Numbered from the stretch's first letter, positions 27,549-33,902 are shown. The stretch is 64,000 nt of DNA from an uncultured Clostridia bacterium (GCA_944390285.1 CALXPN010000006.1:48372-112371); one strand, 5' to 3'. Translations and numbers: made by a program. The notes: a model not told the origin generated them from the sequence alone.

Positions 27549-27926
27549 TTATTGAACATATATCAAACTAACAATTAAGTTAGTAAGAGATTTTGCTGTT
27601 ATATAATATTCGTCATACTTAAAATTGAAAATTGTTTCAAAGTTTTTTTCTGCTTTTGATATGTCTTTAAATTTGAAGGCATAATCTATATTAGATTTAA
27701 TAGTATTTGATGTTGTGTTTTCTATTTTAGCTAATTTATTTCTTAAATCTATCAAGCTAATATCATTGTAGTTATATTCTTGAATAGCAAGAGTTATAAT
27801 ATCTCTTAAATAAAATGTACCTTTACTTGTAGGGCTTAAACCTAACTCAATAAGTTTAGCTTGTATAAAAGCACGATATGATATTTTTTCTTTATCTTTA
27901 GTAAAAACATCATATTTAGTTTTCAT
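27549..27926 (-). CDS. Stand-alone Spo0A C-terminal-domain DNA-binding protein
   Basis: A 125-residue protein made almost entirely of a Spo0A_C-like domain: IQAKLIELGLSPTSKGTFYLRDIITLAIQEY, then IENTTSNTIKSNIDYAFKF in the position of the recognition helix (family TTPSRVERAIRHAI), and YYITAKSLTNLIVSLI at the end. No receiver domain. It is probably a regulator of the element that exploits the host's sporulation-type operator recognition. It has its own promoter (27969-27997) preceded by a large dyad, and its own terminator. Confidence 0.7.
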   Translation of the reverse strand: MKTKYDVFTKDKEKISYRAFIQAKLIELGLSPTSKGTFYLRDIITLAIQEYNYNDISLIDLRNKLAKIENTTSNTIKSNIDYAFKFKDISKAEKNFETIFNFKYDEYYITAKSLTNLIVSLIYVQ

Positions 27927-27968
27927 ACTTACTAACCTTTCTAATAGATTTAATTACCTTATAGATAT

Positions 27969-27997
27969 ATTATACTTTTGTTATGTAAACAAGTCAA
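27969..27997 (-). promoter_or_regulatory. Promoter of the Spo0A_C-domain gene
   Basis: TTGACT (27997-27992) and TATAAT (27974-27969) on the minus strand, 17 bp apart. Confidence 0.75.
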
Positions 27998-28005
27998 AAC
28001 ATAGT

Positions 28006-28153
28006 AAATGTGCGTGCTATGCAACAATTGTTGCACCACACGCACATTTTAGCCTAAAAATATGTGTTTTTGAGCTGATTTTTATATAAAAAGTTGAAAA
28101 AATTAGTAAAAATAACTAAAAAGCATAAATTTGTGCGTACCACGCAACAAATT
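28006..28153. repeat. Two related dyads upstream of the Spo0A_C-domain gene
   Basis: Dyad 1: AAATGTGCGTG (28006-28016) and CACGCACATTT (28039-28049) are concentric with the perfect palindrome GCAACAATTGTTGC (28021-28034). Dyad 2 at 28128-28153 has arms AATTTGTGCGT and ACGCAACAAATT, reusing the same TGTGCGT and GCAACAA words. Dyad 1 starts 8 bp beyond the -35 element. Operator or replication/transfer origin sequences are the likely meaning. These lie within the 651-bp gene-free stretch 27927-28577. Confidence 0.7.
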
Positions 28154-28161
28154 AAAATATG

Positions 28162-28455
28162 AAAAGAAAAAGGAGGTTATTACGACCTCCTTATCTAGTC
28201 TTAGCAACCACCACCGCCACCGTGGAAAAACTATAACTGTTTTCTCTGATTTTTTAATCATTGCTCGGTTTTCCTTTCTATCTAGTCTCTATTTCTTGCA
28301 CATAAATTAGAAAGTCCAAGCAATAATAAGCGTGGAAGTTCTATATACAATTCGAGCTACTTTGCAGTAGCTCGAATAACAACTTTATGTTACAAACAAG
28401 CTACTGCTTGGGTAAAATCATATATAAAAAGACTTTACCAAAATAGGTATTTATA
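28162..28455 (-). ncRNA. Candidate small RNA of the mobile element
   Basis: A good minus-strand promoter (28462-28490) and a terminator (stem 28170-28177 with 28185-28192, then a T-rich run to 28162) bracket about 290 bp without a convincing long gene. Inside is a perfect 11-bp hairpin with a GCAA tetraloop (TTCGAGCTACT-GCAA-AGTAGCTCGAA, about 28352-28377) and further short complementary blocks. A short frame starting MIKKSEKTVIVFP with a possible AAAGGA site occurs near 28262 but runs through the terminator; another frame ends HGGGGGC without a start. So it may be a regulatory RNA or encode a very short peptide. Confidence 0.5.
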
Positions 28456-28461
28456 TAATAT

Positions 28462-28490
28462 ATTATAGCATAAAATGCCTTATAAATCAA
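28462..28490 (-). promoter_or_regulatory. Promoter of the candidate small RNA
   Basis: TTGATT (28490-28485) and TATAAT (28467-28462) on the minus strand, 17 bp apart. Confidence 0.7.
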
Positions 28491-28511
28491 TTACATCGAG
28501 TGTTACATCGA
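28491..28511. promoter_or_regulatory. Candidate operator between divergent promoters
   Basis: TTACATCGA is repeated at 28491-28499 and 28503-28511. The pair lies exactly between the -35 of the minus-strand promoter and the -35 of the XRE gene, a natural place for XRE autoregulation. Confidence 0.55.
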
Positions 28512-28518
28512 TTTTGTG

Positions 28519-28547
28519 TTGAATATTTTTTCATATAATAGTATAAT
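28519..28547 (+). promoter_or_regulatory. Promoter of the XRE regulator
   Basis: TTGAAT (28519-28524) and TATAAT (28542-28547), 17 bp apart, followed by AAGGGGG before the ATG at 28578. Confidence 0.75.
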
Positions 28548-28577
28548 AAATTTAATTTATATAAGGGGGTTCACTTT

Positions 28578-29282
28578 ATGGCAGAATTTGATAATAAAGA
28601 TTTCGGAGAAAGACTTAAAAATTATAGAATACAGAAAGGTTTAAGTCAAGAAAATATGGCAACACTTCTTAATAAAAATAGAAGCACTATTGCAAGATAT
28701 GAAGCAGGAGAAATTTTGCCAGATGTTAGAGATATTAGTATAATTTGTGAAGAACTAGGAATATATGAAGCTGACCTATATGGAAATAATACTAATAGAA
28801 CAAGGCAAAATAATAAATCTAAAAACCCTTTCGGTACCGATAAACTATATGTTTATTTTAATGCTTATAATTTTAGGACAAAACAATTTGCACCTGATAA
28901 ATACATATTAGAATTAGAGCAAAAACAAAATATTTGCAAAGCAAAGTTTGTTGATTATCACGACAAAAGAATATACTCAGAGGGGTACTTAATATGTAAT
29001 GACGAAATTGTATTTGCTGTAATGGAGAATTACAGACCTACAAGCACTCGTGTTGATGTTGCTGTACTTGAAATAAATATTTGCAATGGTACTGACGGTT
29101 TAATGTTAGGTGGTTACTTTGGAACAAATGCAAAGTGTGAGCCTAGTTTAAGAAAGTGCTATTTTTCAAAGAAAAACGTTGATTTTACTAATGAAATGTT
29201 TGAACAATTAAAATTAAATAAAAACGAACAAGAAACATTAAATAAGCAAAATGCTTTATATTTAGACATATTTAATATCTGA
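28578..29282 (+). CDS. XRE-family transcriptional regulator with an unassigned C-terminal domain
   Basis: A 234-residue protein. Residues 10-65 are a Cro/CI helix-turn-helix: FGERLKNYRIQKGLSQENMA, NKNRSTIARYEAGEILPD. Residues about 90-215 form a beta-rich domain that I do not recognise (KLYVYFNAYNF, KAKFVDYHDKRIYSEGYLI, GLMLGGYFGTNAKCEPSLRK); its layout suggests ligand sensing. It is divergent from the candidate small RNA and the integrase side, so it is probably the element's maintenance/induction switch. A degenerate copy of part of its coding sequence occurs just outside the element at 30730-30794. Confidence 0.85.
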   Translation: MAEFDNKDFGERLKNYRIQKGLSQENMATLLNKNRSTIARYEAGEILPDVRDISIICEELGIYEADLYGNNTNRTRQNNKSKNPFGTDKLYVYFNAYNFRTKQFAPDKYILELEQKQNICKAKFVDYHDKRIYSEGYLICNDEIVFAVMENYRPTSTRVDVAVLEINICNGTDGLMLGGYFGTNAKCEPSLRKCYFSKKNVDFTNEMFEQLKLNKNEQETLNKQNALYLDIFNI

Positions 29283-29378
29283 ATATATTTTAAAATTTTA
29301 TTTAAAACAATTTGATTTTATGATATAATAATTTTAGATTTTAAAGAAATCATTATATTTTTAATTAGGAGAAAAATT

Positions 29379-29561
29379 ATGATAAAAAAAATTCGTTGTG
29401 AAGAAATAAATGAAATTGTATCTTTAGAGTTTGATTTGAAAAAGCCAAAAGGTTCAGAAAATTCTGCTAATAGATTACAAGAATTTCATTGCAGTAATGA
29501 AGATAATTGCAAAAAATACAAAGAAAAAGATTGCCCTTATATAAGTATTTGGAAAAAATAA
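29379..29561 (+). CDS. Small cysteine-containing hypothetical protein
   Basis: A 60-residue protein starting MIKKIRCEEINEIVSLEF with four cysteines (C7, then C44, C49 and C57 approximately, in FHCSNEDNCKKYKEKDCPYI), which could bind a metal. TTAGGAG precedes the ATG. It is followed after 16 bp by the membrane-anchored TPR/BamE-like gene with its own AAGGAG site. I do not recognise it. Confidence 0.65.
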   Translation: MIKKIRCEEINEIVSLEFDLKKPKGSENSANRLQEFHCSNEDNCKKYKEKDCPYISIWKK

Positions 29562-29577
29562 AGGAGTTTTAATCATT

Positions 29578-30516
29578 ATGAAAAAATTTTTAATAACAAT
29601 AGCTATTATTTTTTTAATCATTATAGGTGCTATTTTCATTAAATTTGTAATACCAGAAATAAAATATTCCTATGCCATTAAATGGTTAGATAATATTTCA
29701 AATGGTGCAGAGTTGACAGATGTAGAATATGAAGAATATTTAACATACTTTGTAGAAAATTCAACATATAAAGAAAATGATATAAATTCAAAAAAATTAA
29801 AATATATAAAGGCACAAAAATTGTTGGATGAAAATTACTTAGAAGAAGCTATGAAATTATATCAAGAATTAGATAATTATGAAAACTCAAATAAAGAGAT
29901 AGAAAAAATCAATGAATTAAAAAAAGAAAATATTTATAAAAATGCTGTTGAATCATATGAAAAAGGTGATTTTGTTGAAAGTAAATCTTTATTTGAAAAA
30001 ATAGCAGATAATTATAAAGAAAAATCTGTTTACTTAGATAATTTAAACAAACTAATTCCATTGCAAGGAACATATGTATCAGATTATAGTGAAAAAGATA
30101 AACTTATATTAGATGGTTGGAATTTAGATTTGATTTTTAGTTCGGTAAATGTTAATTATACATATAAATTGATGGAAGATAAAATAGTATTAGTTAATGA
30201 TTATGGTGAAACATTGGAAGATAAAACCTATAATATTCTAGATAAATCTTTAGTTAATTCTTTTATTGGGACAGATAATAAAAATTATGAAACACGATAT
30301 ATATACGAAAGTTCGAATACAGAAATACCTGTTTATAAAGCAAAGTCAGAGCCAGCTATTGGAATGACTAAAGACGAAGTTGAAAGTAGTACATGGGGAA
30401 GTCCAAGTAAAATTAACAAAGATACATATTCTTGGGGAACAACTGAACAATGGGTATACAATAGAGGATATATTTATTTTAAAAATGGAATTGTTACATC
30501 AATCAGTGAAAGATAA
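29578..30516 (+). CDS. Membrane-anchored protein with TPR-like repeats and a BamE/SmpA-like C-terminus
   Basis: A 312-residue cargo protein. An N-terminal span (residues 3-27) anchors an extracytoplasmic part. Residues about 70-150 contain two helical repeats of TPR type (YIKAQKLLDENYLEEAMKLYQEL, YKNAVESYEKGDFVESKSLFEKI). The last 60 residues, PAIGMTKDEVESSTWGSPSK ... WVYNRGYIYFKNGIVTSI, match the BamE/SmpA pattern of outer-membrane lipoproteins, here in a Gram-positive. Function unknown; it may be surface cargo of the element. Confidence 0.7.
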   Translation: MKKFLITIAIIFLIIIGAIFIKFVIPEIKYSYAIKWLDNISNGAELTDVEYEEYLTYFVENSTYKENDINSKKLKYIKAQKLLDENYLEEAMKLYQELDNYENSNKEIEKINELKKENIYKNAVESYEKGDFVESKSLFEKIADNYKEKSVYLDNLNKLIPLQGTYVSDYSEKDKLILDGWNLDLIFSSVNVNYTYKLMEDKIVLVNDYGETLEDKTYNILDKSLVNSFIGTDNKNYETRYIYESSNTEIPVYKAKSEPAIGMTKDEVESSTWGSPSKINKDTYSWGTTEQWVYNRGYIYFKNGIVTSISER

Positions 30517-30592
30517 CATAGAAAGTTAGTTTTTTGTATTATGTTTGAAAAATTATATAAAAATATTTAAAGTTATTTATTAGCACATTTTT

Positions 30593-30610
30593 TGCACGGG
30601 ATTTGCACGG
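30593..30610 (+). repeat. Right-end TGCACGG repeats
   Basis: TGCACGG at 30593 and 30604, 11 bp apart, same orientation as the left-end copies and 53-70 bp from the right att core; probable integrase arm sites. Confidence 0.7.
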
Positions 30611-30650
30611 ACAGAAAATTAAAATATTTTAAAATAGCTAGATACAGCAA

Positions 30651-30675
30651 TTCAAGTTGTACCTACCGCACCAAA
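30651..30675 (+). repeat. Right attachment site (attR)
   Basis: TTCAAGT, five non-matching bases, then CTACCGCACCAAA, matching attL at 22625-22649. Only the tRNA 3' end is present; there is no second full tRNA. Confidence 0.85.
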
Positions 30676-30706
30676 AGTCGAGATATAAAAATCTCGGCTT
30701 TTTCTT
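30675..30706 (+). terminator. Probable original terminator of tRNA-Leu
   Basis: A 10-bp stem with one G-T pair (30675-30684 with 30691-30700) followed by a T-run, immediately after attR. It is where the chromosomal tRNA terminator would lie before insertion. Confidence 0.75.
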
Positions 30707-30729
30707 TTGCCTATAAGGTTTGCTGGATT

Positions 30730-30794
30730 ATATATGTTTTAATTTTTATATTTTAAAACAAAAAAATTTTTACCTGATAAATATATATTAGAAT
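30730..30794 (+). pseudogene. Remnant of an XRE regulator gene like that of the element
   Basis: Positions 30751-30794 match 28871-28914 of the element's XRE gene at 38 of 44 bases without gaps, and homology extends back to about 30730 after a short gap. The reading frame is not kept. It is a trace of an earlier related element or a partial duplication outside the present att site. Confidence 0.7.
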
Positions 30795-30795
30795 A

Positions 30796-30832
30796 AAAAA
30801 ATCACAAAGTAAAATTAACTTTGTGATTTTTT
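30796..30832 (-). terminator. Terminator after the broken HTH gene
   Basis: A perfect 15-bp stem (30796-30810 with 30818-30832) overlapping the stop codon at 30831. Confidence 0.75.
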
Positions 30833-31077
30833 ATTCAAATTCAATTAGTTTTGATAATTCATTATAATCAATGTTTAGAACTTGGCATAAAGCTATTAAT
30901 TCAAAATCTCTTACTATTCTACGATTTTTTTCTATTAAAAATAAATCATTTTTATAAAGAGAAATACCTAAAAGTTGTAATTTGTTAGATAAATCTGAAT
31001 ATGACATATTCTTTTCTTCTTTTTGTTATTAAATCAGATACAATATTAGTATTTCCGTTGAATAATTTATAAGGCAT
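30831..31077 (-). pseudogene. Small XRE-type HTH gene broken by one extra base
   Basis: From ATG 31077 (with GTGGAGGT upstream) the frame reads MPYKLFNGNTNIVSDLITKRRKE; one extra base near 31008 then separates it from MSYSDLSNKLQLLGISLYK...FELIALCQVLNIDYNELSKL, together a complete 81-residue Cro/CI helix-turn-helix protein. The second part alone could start at ATG 31007 (58 residues) but has a poor site and lacks the first helix. A recent frameshift, a sequence error, or less likely a programmed shift. Confidence 0.65.
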
Positions 31078-31237
31078 AATCTGACCTCCACTAAATTTAG
31101 ATATTTGTATTGATTTTATAATATTTTTATTAATATTTTTATGATATCATCGTCATGGTGACAATAACGATAATTGCAAAATGAGTAAAAAAATAGGAAA
31201 ACAAAAAATACAAAATTTATAAAAAGGAGAATTTATT

Positions 31238-31870
31238 ATGTCAATAGCAGCACTTATTTTAAGTATTTTAGGATTTTTAATTTCTTTAAGTATATTTAAA
31301 GATTTATCATTAATCCTATGTGTGTTAGCAATAGTTTTAGGAATTATTGCTTTAGTAAAAAAGAAAGGAAAAGTAATTTGTATTATATCTATAGTATTAT
31401 CCATATTTGGATTAATATTTGTATTTTCAGAAGATAATGGAACAACAGTAACATCAAATAATAATAGTTCAACTTCTCAATCTACTAATGAAGAAGAAAC
31501 CAAAACATACGGTCTAAATGAAGAAATAACAATAAAAACTGCTAGTGAAGAATACACTCTAACAATTACAGGTATTCAAGAAATGAAAGAAAGAAATGAA
31601 TTTTCAGAAAAAACACCTGCGCAAGTATTTTTAATTGACTATACTTATAAAAACATATCTTCAGATGATGCACTATATATAAGCGATATAGATTTCAAAA
31701 TTATTGATGAACAAGGAGAAGTTGGAGACACTTATCCAAATGATACGTCAAGTTCACCAAAAGAAATTACAGAAGGAATTGGGGTTACAATTCCAGCAGG
31801 AACATATAATGTATCATTTGCATCAACACCCTGTACAGTATTGAATTGTTGGTGTGTATTTAAGTTTTAA
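31238..31870 (+). CDS. DUF4190-like membrane protein with extracytoplasmic domain
   Basis: A 210-residue protein. Two to three hydrophobic N-terminal spans (about residues 3-65) are followed by a Ser/Thr/Asn-rich linker and a beta-rich domain of the DUF4352/DUF5067 type (TASEEYTLTITGIQEMKER, QVFLIDYTYKNISSDDALYI, DFKIIDEQGEVGDTYP). AAAAAGGAG precedes the ATG. The C-terminus TPCTVLNCWCVFKF is odd for this family and may reflect a frameshifted end. It lies in the remnant region right of the element and could be its cargo. Confidence 0.65.
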   Translation: MSIAALILSILGFLISLSIFKDLSLILCVLAIVLGIIALVKKKGKVICIISIVLSIFGLIFVFSEDNGTTVTSNNNSSTSQSTNEEETKTYGLNEEITIKTASEEYTLTITGIQEMKERNEFSEKTPAQVFLIDYTYKNISSDDALYISDIDFKIIDEQGEVGDTYPNDTSSSPKEITEGIGVTIPAGTYNVSFASTPCTVLNCWCVFKF

Positions 31871-31917
31871 GTAACTTTCGGCTTTTGGCTAATAGAAAAG
31901 CGTATTCTTAATTTTGG

Positions 31918-31950
31918 GGAACTCATTGCTCTTTTGATGAGTTCCTTTTT
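31918..31950 (+). terminator. Terminator after the DUF4190-like gene
   Basis: A 9-bp GC-containing stem (31918-31926 with 31937-31945) followed by a T-run. Confidence 0.8.
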
Positions 31951-32016
31951 TATTGTTTTAAATTTTAACTTATACTAATATGACTATATTTATTATTATG
32001 CATTTTTCACAGGTAA

Positions 32017-32026
32017 TGCACGGACA
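32017..32026 (+). repeat. Isolated TGCACGGACA, resembling the element's right end
   Basis: The 10-mer also occurs in the element's right end (30604-30613), and the flanking 20 bp (TTATTA..., GG) are similar too. It lies 1.35 kb outside attR and may mark the right end of a decayed related element. Confidence 0.5.
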
Positions 32027-32041
32027 AAATAAAGCCATAGC

Positions 32042-32070
32042 TTTACAAATTTATGTAAACATGATATAAT
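32042..32070 (+). promoter_or_regulatory. Promoter of the 131-residue gene
   Basis: TTTACA (32042-32047) and TATAAT (32065-32070), 17 bp apart. The leader contains CAATCCT/AGGATTG (about 32094-32128), a possible hairpin. Confidence 0.65.
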
Positions 32071-32157
32071 AAATATTGTAACAAAAATCTTTCAATCCTC
32101 GTGTTAGCTATTTTCAATACAGGATTGACATCAAATAATTTTAGGAGGAAAAGAAAA

Positions 32158-32553
32158 ATGCACAAAGAATGGTATGAAGAGTACGCATGGGATCCATCGT
32201 ATACAAATGAAGAAAAGCTCTTAAAAGAGCTCACTGAAATGAATAATCAATTAAAAGAATTGGACACTGTGGAAAATCCCCGGAAAATCTGGGAATTTTA
32301 TCAAGAGAAAGTGAGTTTGCTGTTTGTATCAGCATCAGGAACCACTGTTTCCACTGATACTCCCGATTTAAAACAACTGTGCTATTACTTATGCAATTAT
32401 GCATTTGAAAAAGTACAGATGCCCCGGGAGATTCAAAATTACCAGCTGAATTATAAAGAAGTACTGGAATTTGTAGCAGATACTTCTGAAGCAGCTGAGT
32501 TCATTTGGCTCAAGCTTCCGGAAAGTAGCCAAATAAGAAGCGAACTTTCGTGA
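32158..32553 (+). CDS. Hypothetical protein of unusual base composition
   Basis: A 131-residue, hydrophilic, acidic protein (MHKEWYEEYAWDPSYTNEEK...) that I do not recognise. TAGGAGG lies ten bases before the ATG at 32158. It uses CCC, CCG, CGG and CTG codons that neighbours avoid and has visibly higher G+C, so it was probably acquired. Its last seven codons (SQIRSELS) form one arm of the transcription terminator. It stands alone between the remnant region and the polysaccharide deacetylase. Confidence 0.75.
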   Translation: MHKEWYEEYAWDPSYTNEEKLLKELTEMNNQLKELDTVENPRKIWEFYQEKVSLLFVSASGTTVSTDTPDLKQLCYYLCNYAFEKVQMPREIQNYQLNYKEVLEFVADTSEAAEFIWLKLPESSQIRSELS

Positions 32554-32567
32554 GTTCGCTTCTTATT
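32532..32567. terminator. Bidirectional terminator overlapping two stop codons
   Basis: A perfect 15-bp stem with a 6-nt loop (32532-32546 with 32553-32567). One arm is inside the end of the plus-strand gene, the other carries the stop codon (32566-32568) of the minus-strand deacetylase gene. Confidence 0.9.
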
Positions 32568-33546
32568 ATTTAAATATCTCATAAAAATTTTTAAAAGTAT
32601 AACCTTCATTTTTAAAATACTGTATTATTTCAGGAAGTGCATCTACAGTTTGTTGTTTATCATTTGCATCATGCATCAAAAGTATTATACTATTTTGATT
32701 GTTCTTAGTATTAATCATCTCTTGAATACACTCTTCTTTTGTTTTTTTATTTTCAGCATCACCTGTTAGGCAATTCCAATTTGTATATGCAACTCCATAA
32801 GTATTAAATAATTCTCTTGCTTGGCTTTTTACCTCTTCATATTTGCCACCACTAGAACCACCAGGAAATCTAAATAAATAAGAATTATAATCTGGATTTC
32901 CTAAAGCATTTTTTATTGCATTTTCACATTGAACATATTCTGCAAAAGTTGTATCTTTGCTTTGATAAATTTGTGAATATTTATGTGAATATCCATGATT
33001 TGCTATATAATGTCCCTCTTCAAATTCTCTTTTTACTAAATCTGGATATAATTCAACTCTTGAACCTAAAAGAAAAAAAGTTGCTTTTACATCATACTGT
33101 TTTAATATATCTAATATCTGTGGTGTTATTTTTTTTGAAGGTCCATCATCAAATGTTAAATATACCTGCTTTTCATCAGATTTATATATTTCCTTAATTA
33201 AATTTTGAGCATTTTCATTAGGCTGAGGAATAAATTTTGTTTTAATCTTTTCCATATCATGAATTGCAATTTGTGTATGTTCCCCATTATATACTTTTGC
33301 ATTTTTCTTAGTTAAAGTTGATTTTTTTTCATCACTTTTATTATTATTAACATTTGACATATTATTTTGACTCAAATCTACTTTTTTATTAATAAAATGA
33401 TATGATATGCTAAAACTAGCATATATCACTAGAATACATGCTATTATTATTGCTACTATTAACATAATTTTATTTTTTTTACTTTTTTCTTTTTTTATTA
33501 GCTGACCAAATTCTTTATCATAGTCATCTTCCATACCATATAACAT
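32566..33546 (-). CDS. Membrane-anchored polysaccharide deacetylase (NodB domain)
   Basis: A 326-residue protein with a cytoplasmic tail, one span (about residues 28-50) and an extracellular NodB domain. Motifs: VYLTFDDGPSKK (catalytic Asp and metal Asp), ANHGYSH (metal HxxxH), RFPGGSS and IILLMHD near the C-terminus. Such enzymes remove acetyl groups from peptidoglycan sugars and give lysozyme resistance, or act in cortex modification. TAGGAG lies nine bases before the ATG. The structured RNA element at 33681-33872 lies upstream. Confidence 0.92.
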   Translation of the reverse strand: MLYGMEDDYDKEFGQLIKKEKSKKNKIMLIVAIIIACILVIYASFSISYHFINKKVDLSQNNMSNVNNNKSDEKKSTLTKKNAKVYNGEHTQIAIHDMEKIKTKFIPQPNENAQNLIKEIYKSDEKQVYLTFDDGPSKKITPQILDILKQYDVKATFFLLGSRVELYPDLVKREFEEGHYIANHGYSHKYSQIYQSKDTTFAEYVQCENAIKNALGNPDYNSYLFRFPGGSSGGKYEEVKSQARELFNTYGVAYTNWNCLTGDAENKKTKEECIQEMINTKNNQNSIILLMHDANDKQQTVDALPEIIQYFKNEGYTFKNFYEIFK

Positions 33547-33680
33547 TTTCTCGTTCTCCTACGTAGATATTATATAGTATTTTACTAAAAATTCAAGTAA
33601 TTATCAAAAAAATTTATTTTTTTATTTATTTTGACATAAATTTCAAAAATATGACAAAAATTCATACAATAAATATAAAA

Positions 33681-33872
33681 AAATTCCTATATTATACAAT
33701 TACGAAAATATATCATTTGGAAAGTGGTTTGAATATATAAATTCTTAAATTGAATTTGTTAGGGAATCTCATGCTTGTTCATGAGGGCGCTGACAAATTT
33801 AATTTTAAAACTTATATGAAAACCAGCTTGACCCTTAAGATATATTTTCATAATTGTATATTATAGGAATTT
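33681..33872 (-). ncRNA. Unassigned rod-like structured RNA or long imperfect palindrome
   Basis: Two 34-nt arms (33681-33714 and 33839-33872) pair at 32 positions. Inside them a second helix (33747-33762 with 33790-33805, with two wobble pairs), an intermediate helix (about 33724-33740 with 33812-33825) and an apical hairpin CTCATG/CATGAG (33768-33773 with 33780-33785) make a nearly continuous 192-nt rod. On the minus strand the outer arm ends in a seven-T run like a terminator; the wobble pairs of the inner helix instead favour the plus strand. The shape recalls 6S RNA, but I see no conserved 6S sequence. The rest of the 423-bp gap 33547-33969 is AT-rich. Confidence 0.55.
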
Positions 33873-33902
33873 CACATAACTATTTATTAATAAAATAAAT
33901 AA

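Larger units (their letters stand above)
22637..30675. mobile_element. Integrative mobilizable element (about 8.0 kb) in tRNA-Leu
   Basis: The element is bounded by a 13-bp direct repeat (22637-22649 and 30663-30675) that lies in the 3' end of tRNA-Leu(UAG); the left copy keeps the tRNA whole. It encodes a tyrosine integrase, an excisionase-like protein, a MobV relaxase, several small proteins, a Spo0A_C-domain protein, a divergently transcribed XRE regulator and two or three cargo genes. No type IV secretion or mating-pair genes and no replication initiator are seen, so it is mobilizable rather than self-transmissible and needs a helper for transfer. TGCACGG repeats at both ends are probable integrase arm sites. 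Confidence 0.9.

Noticed and set aside
28120..28262. Trp-rich frame MIKKSEKTVIVFPRWRWWW... as an antimicrobial peptide gene
   Set aside because: The frame runs through a strong terminator hairpin and into the dyad region; its Trp run comes from a GGTGGCGGTGGTGG stretch. Kept only as a possibility under the small-RNA candidate.
31007..31077. Programmed frameshift in the small HTH gene near 31008
   Set aside because: There is no slippery codon plus rare codon or stop at the junction, and the gene lies among element remnants, so simple decay is more likely.
33681..33872. Assignment of the rod-like RNA as 6S RNA, SRP RNA or a known riboswitch
   Set aside because: No conserved sequence of these classes was visible (for SRP, no GGAAGGAAGCAGCC-like core), and the strand is undecided.
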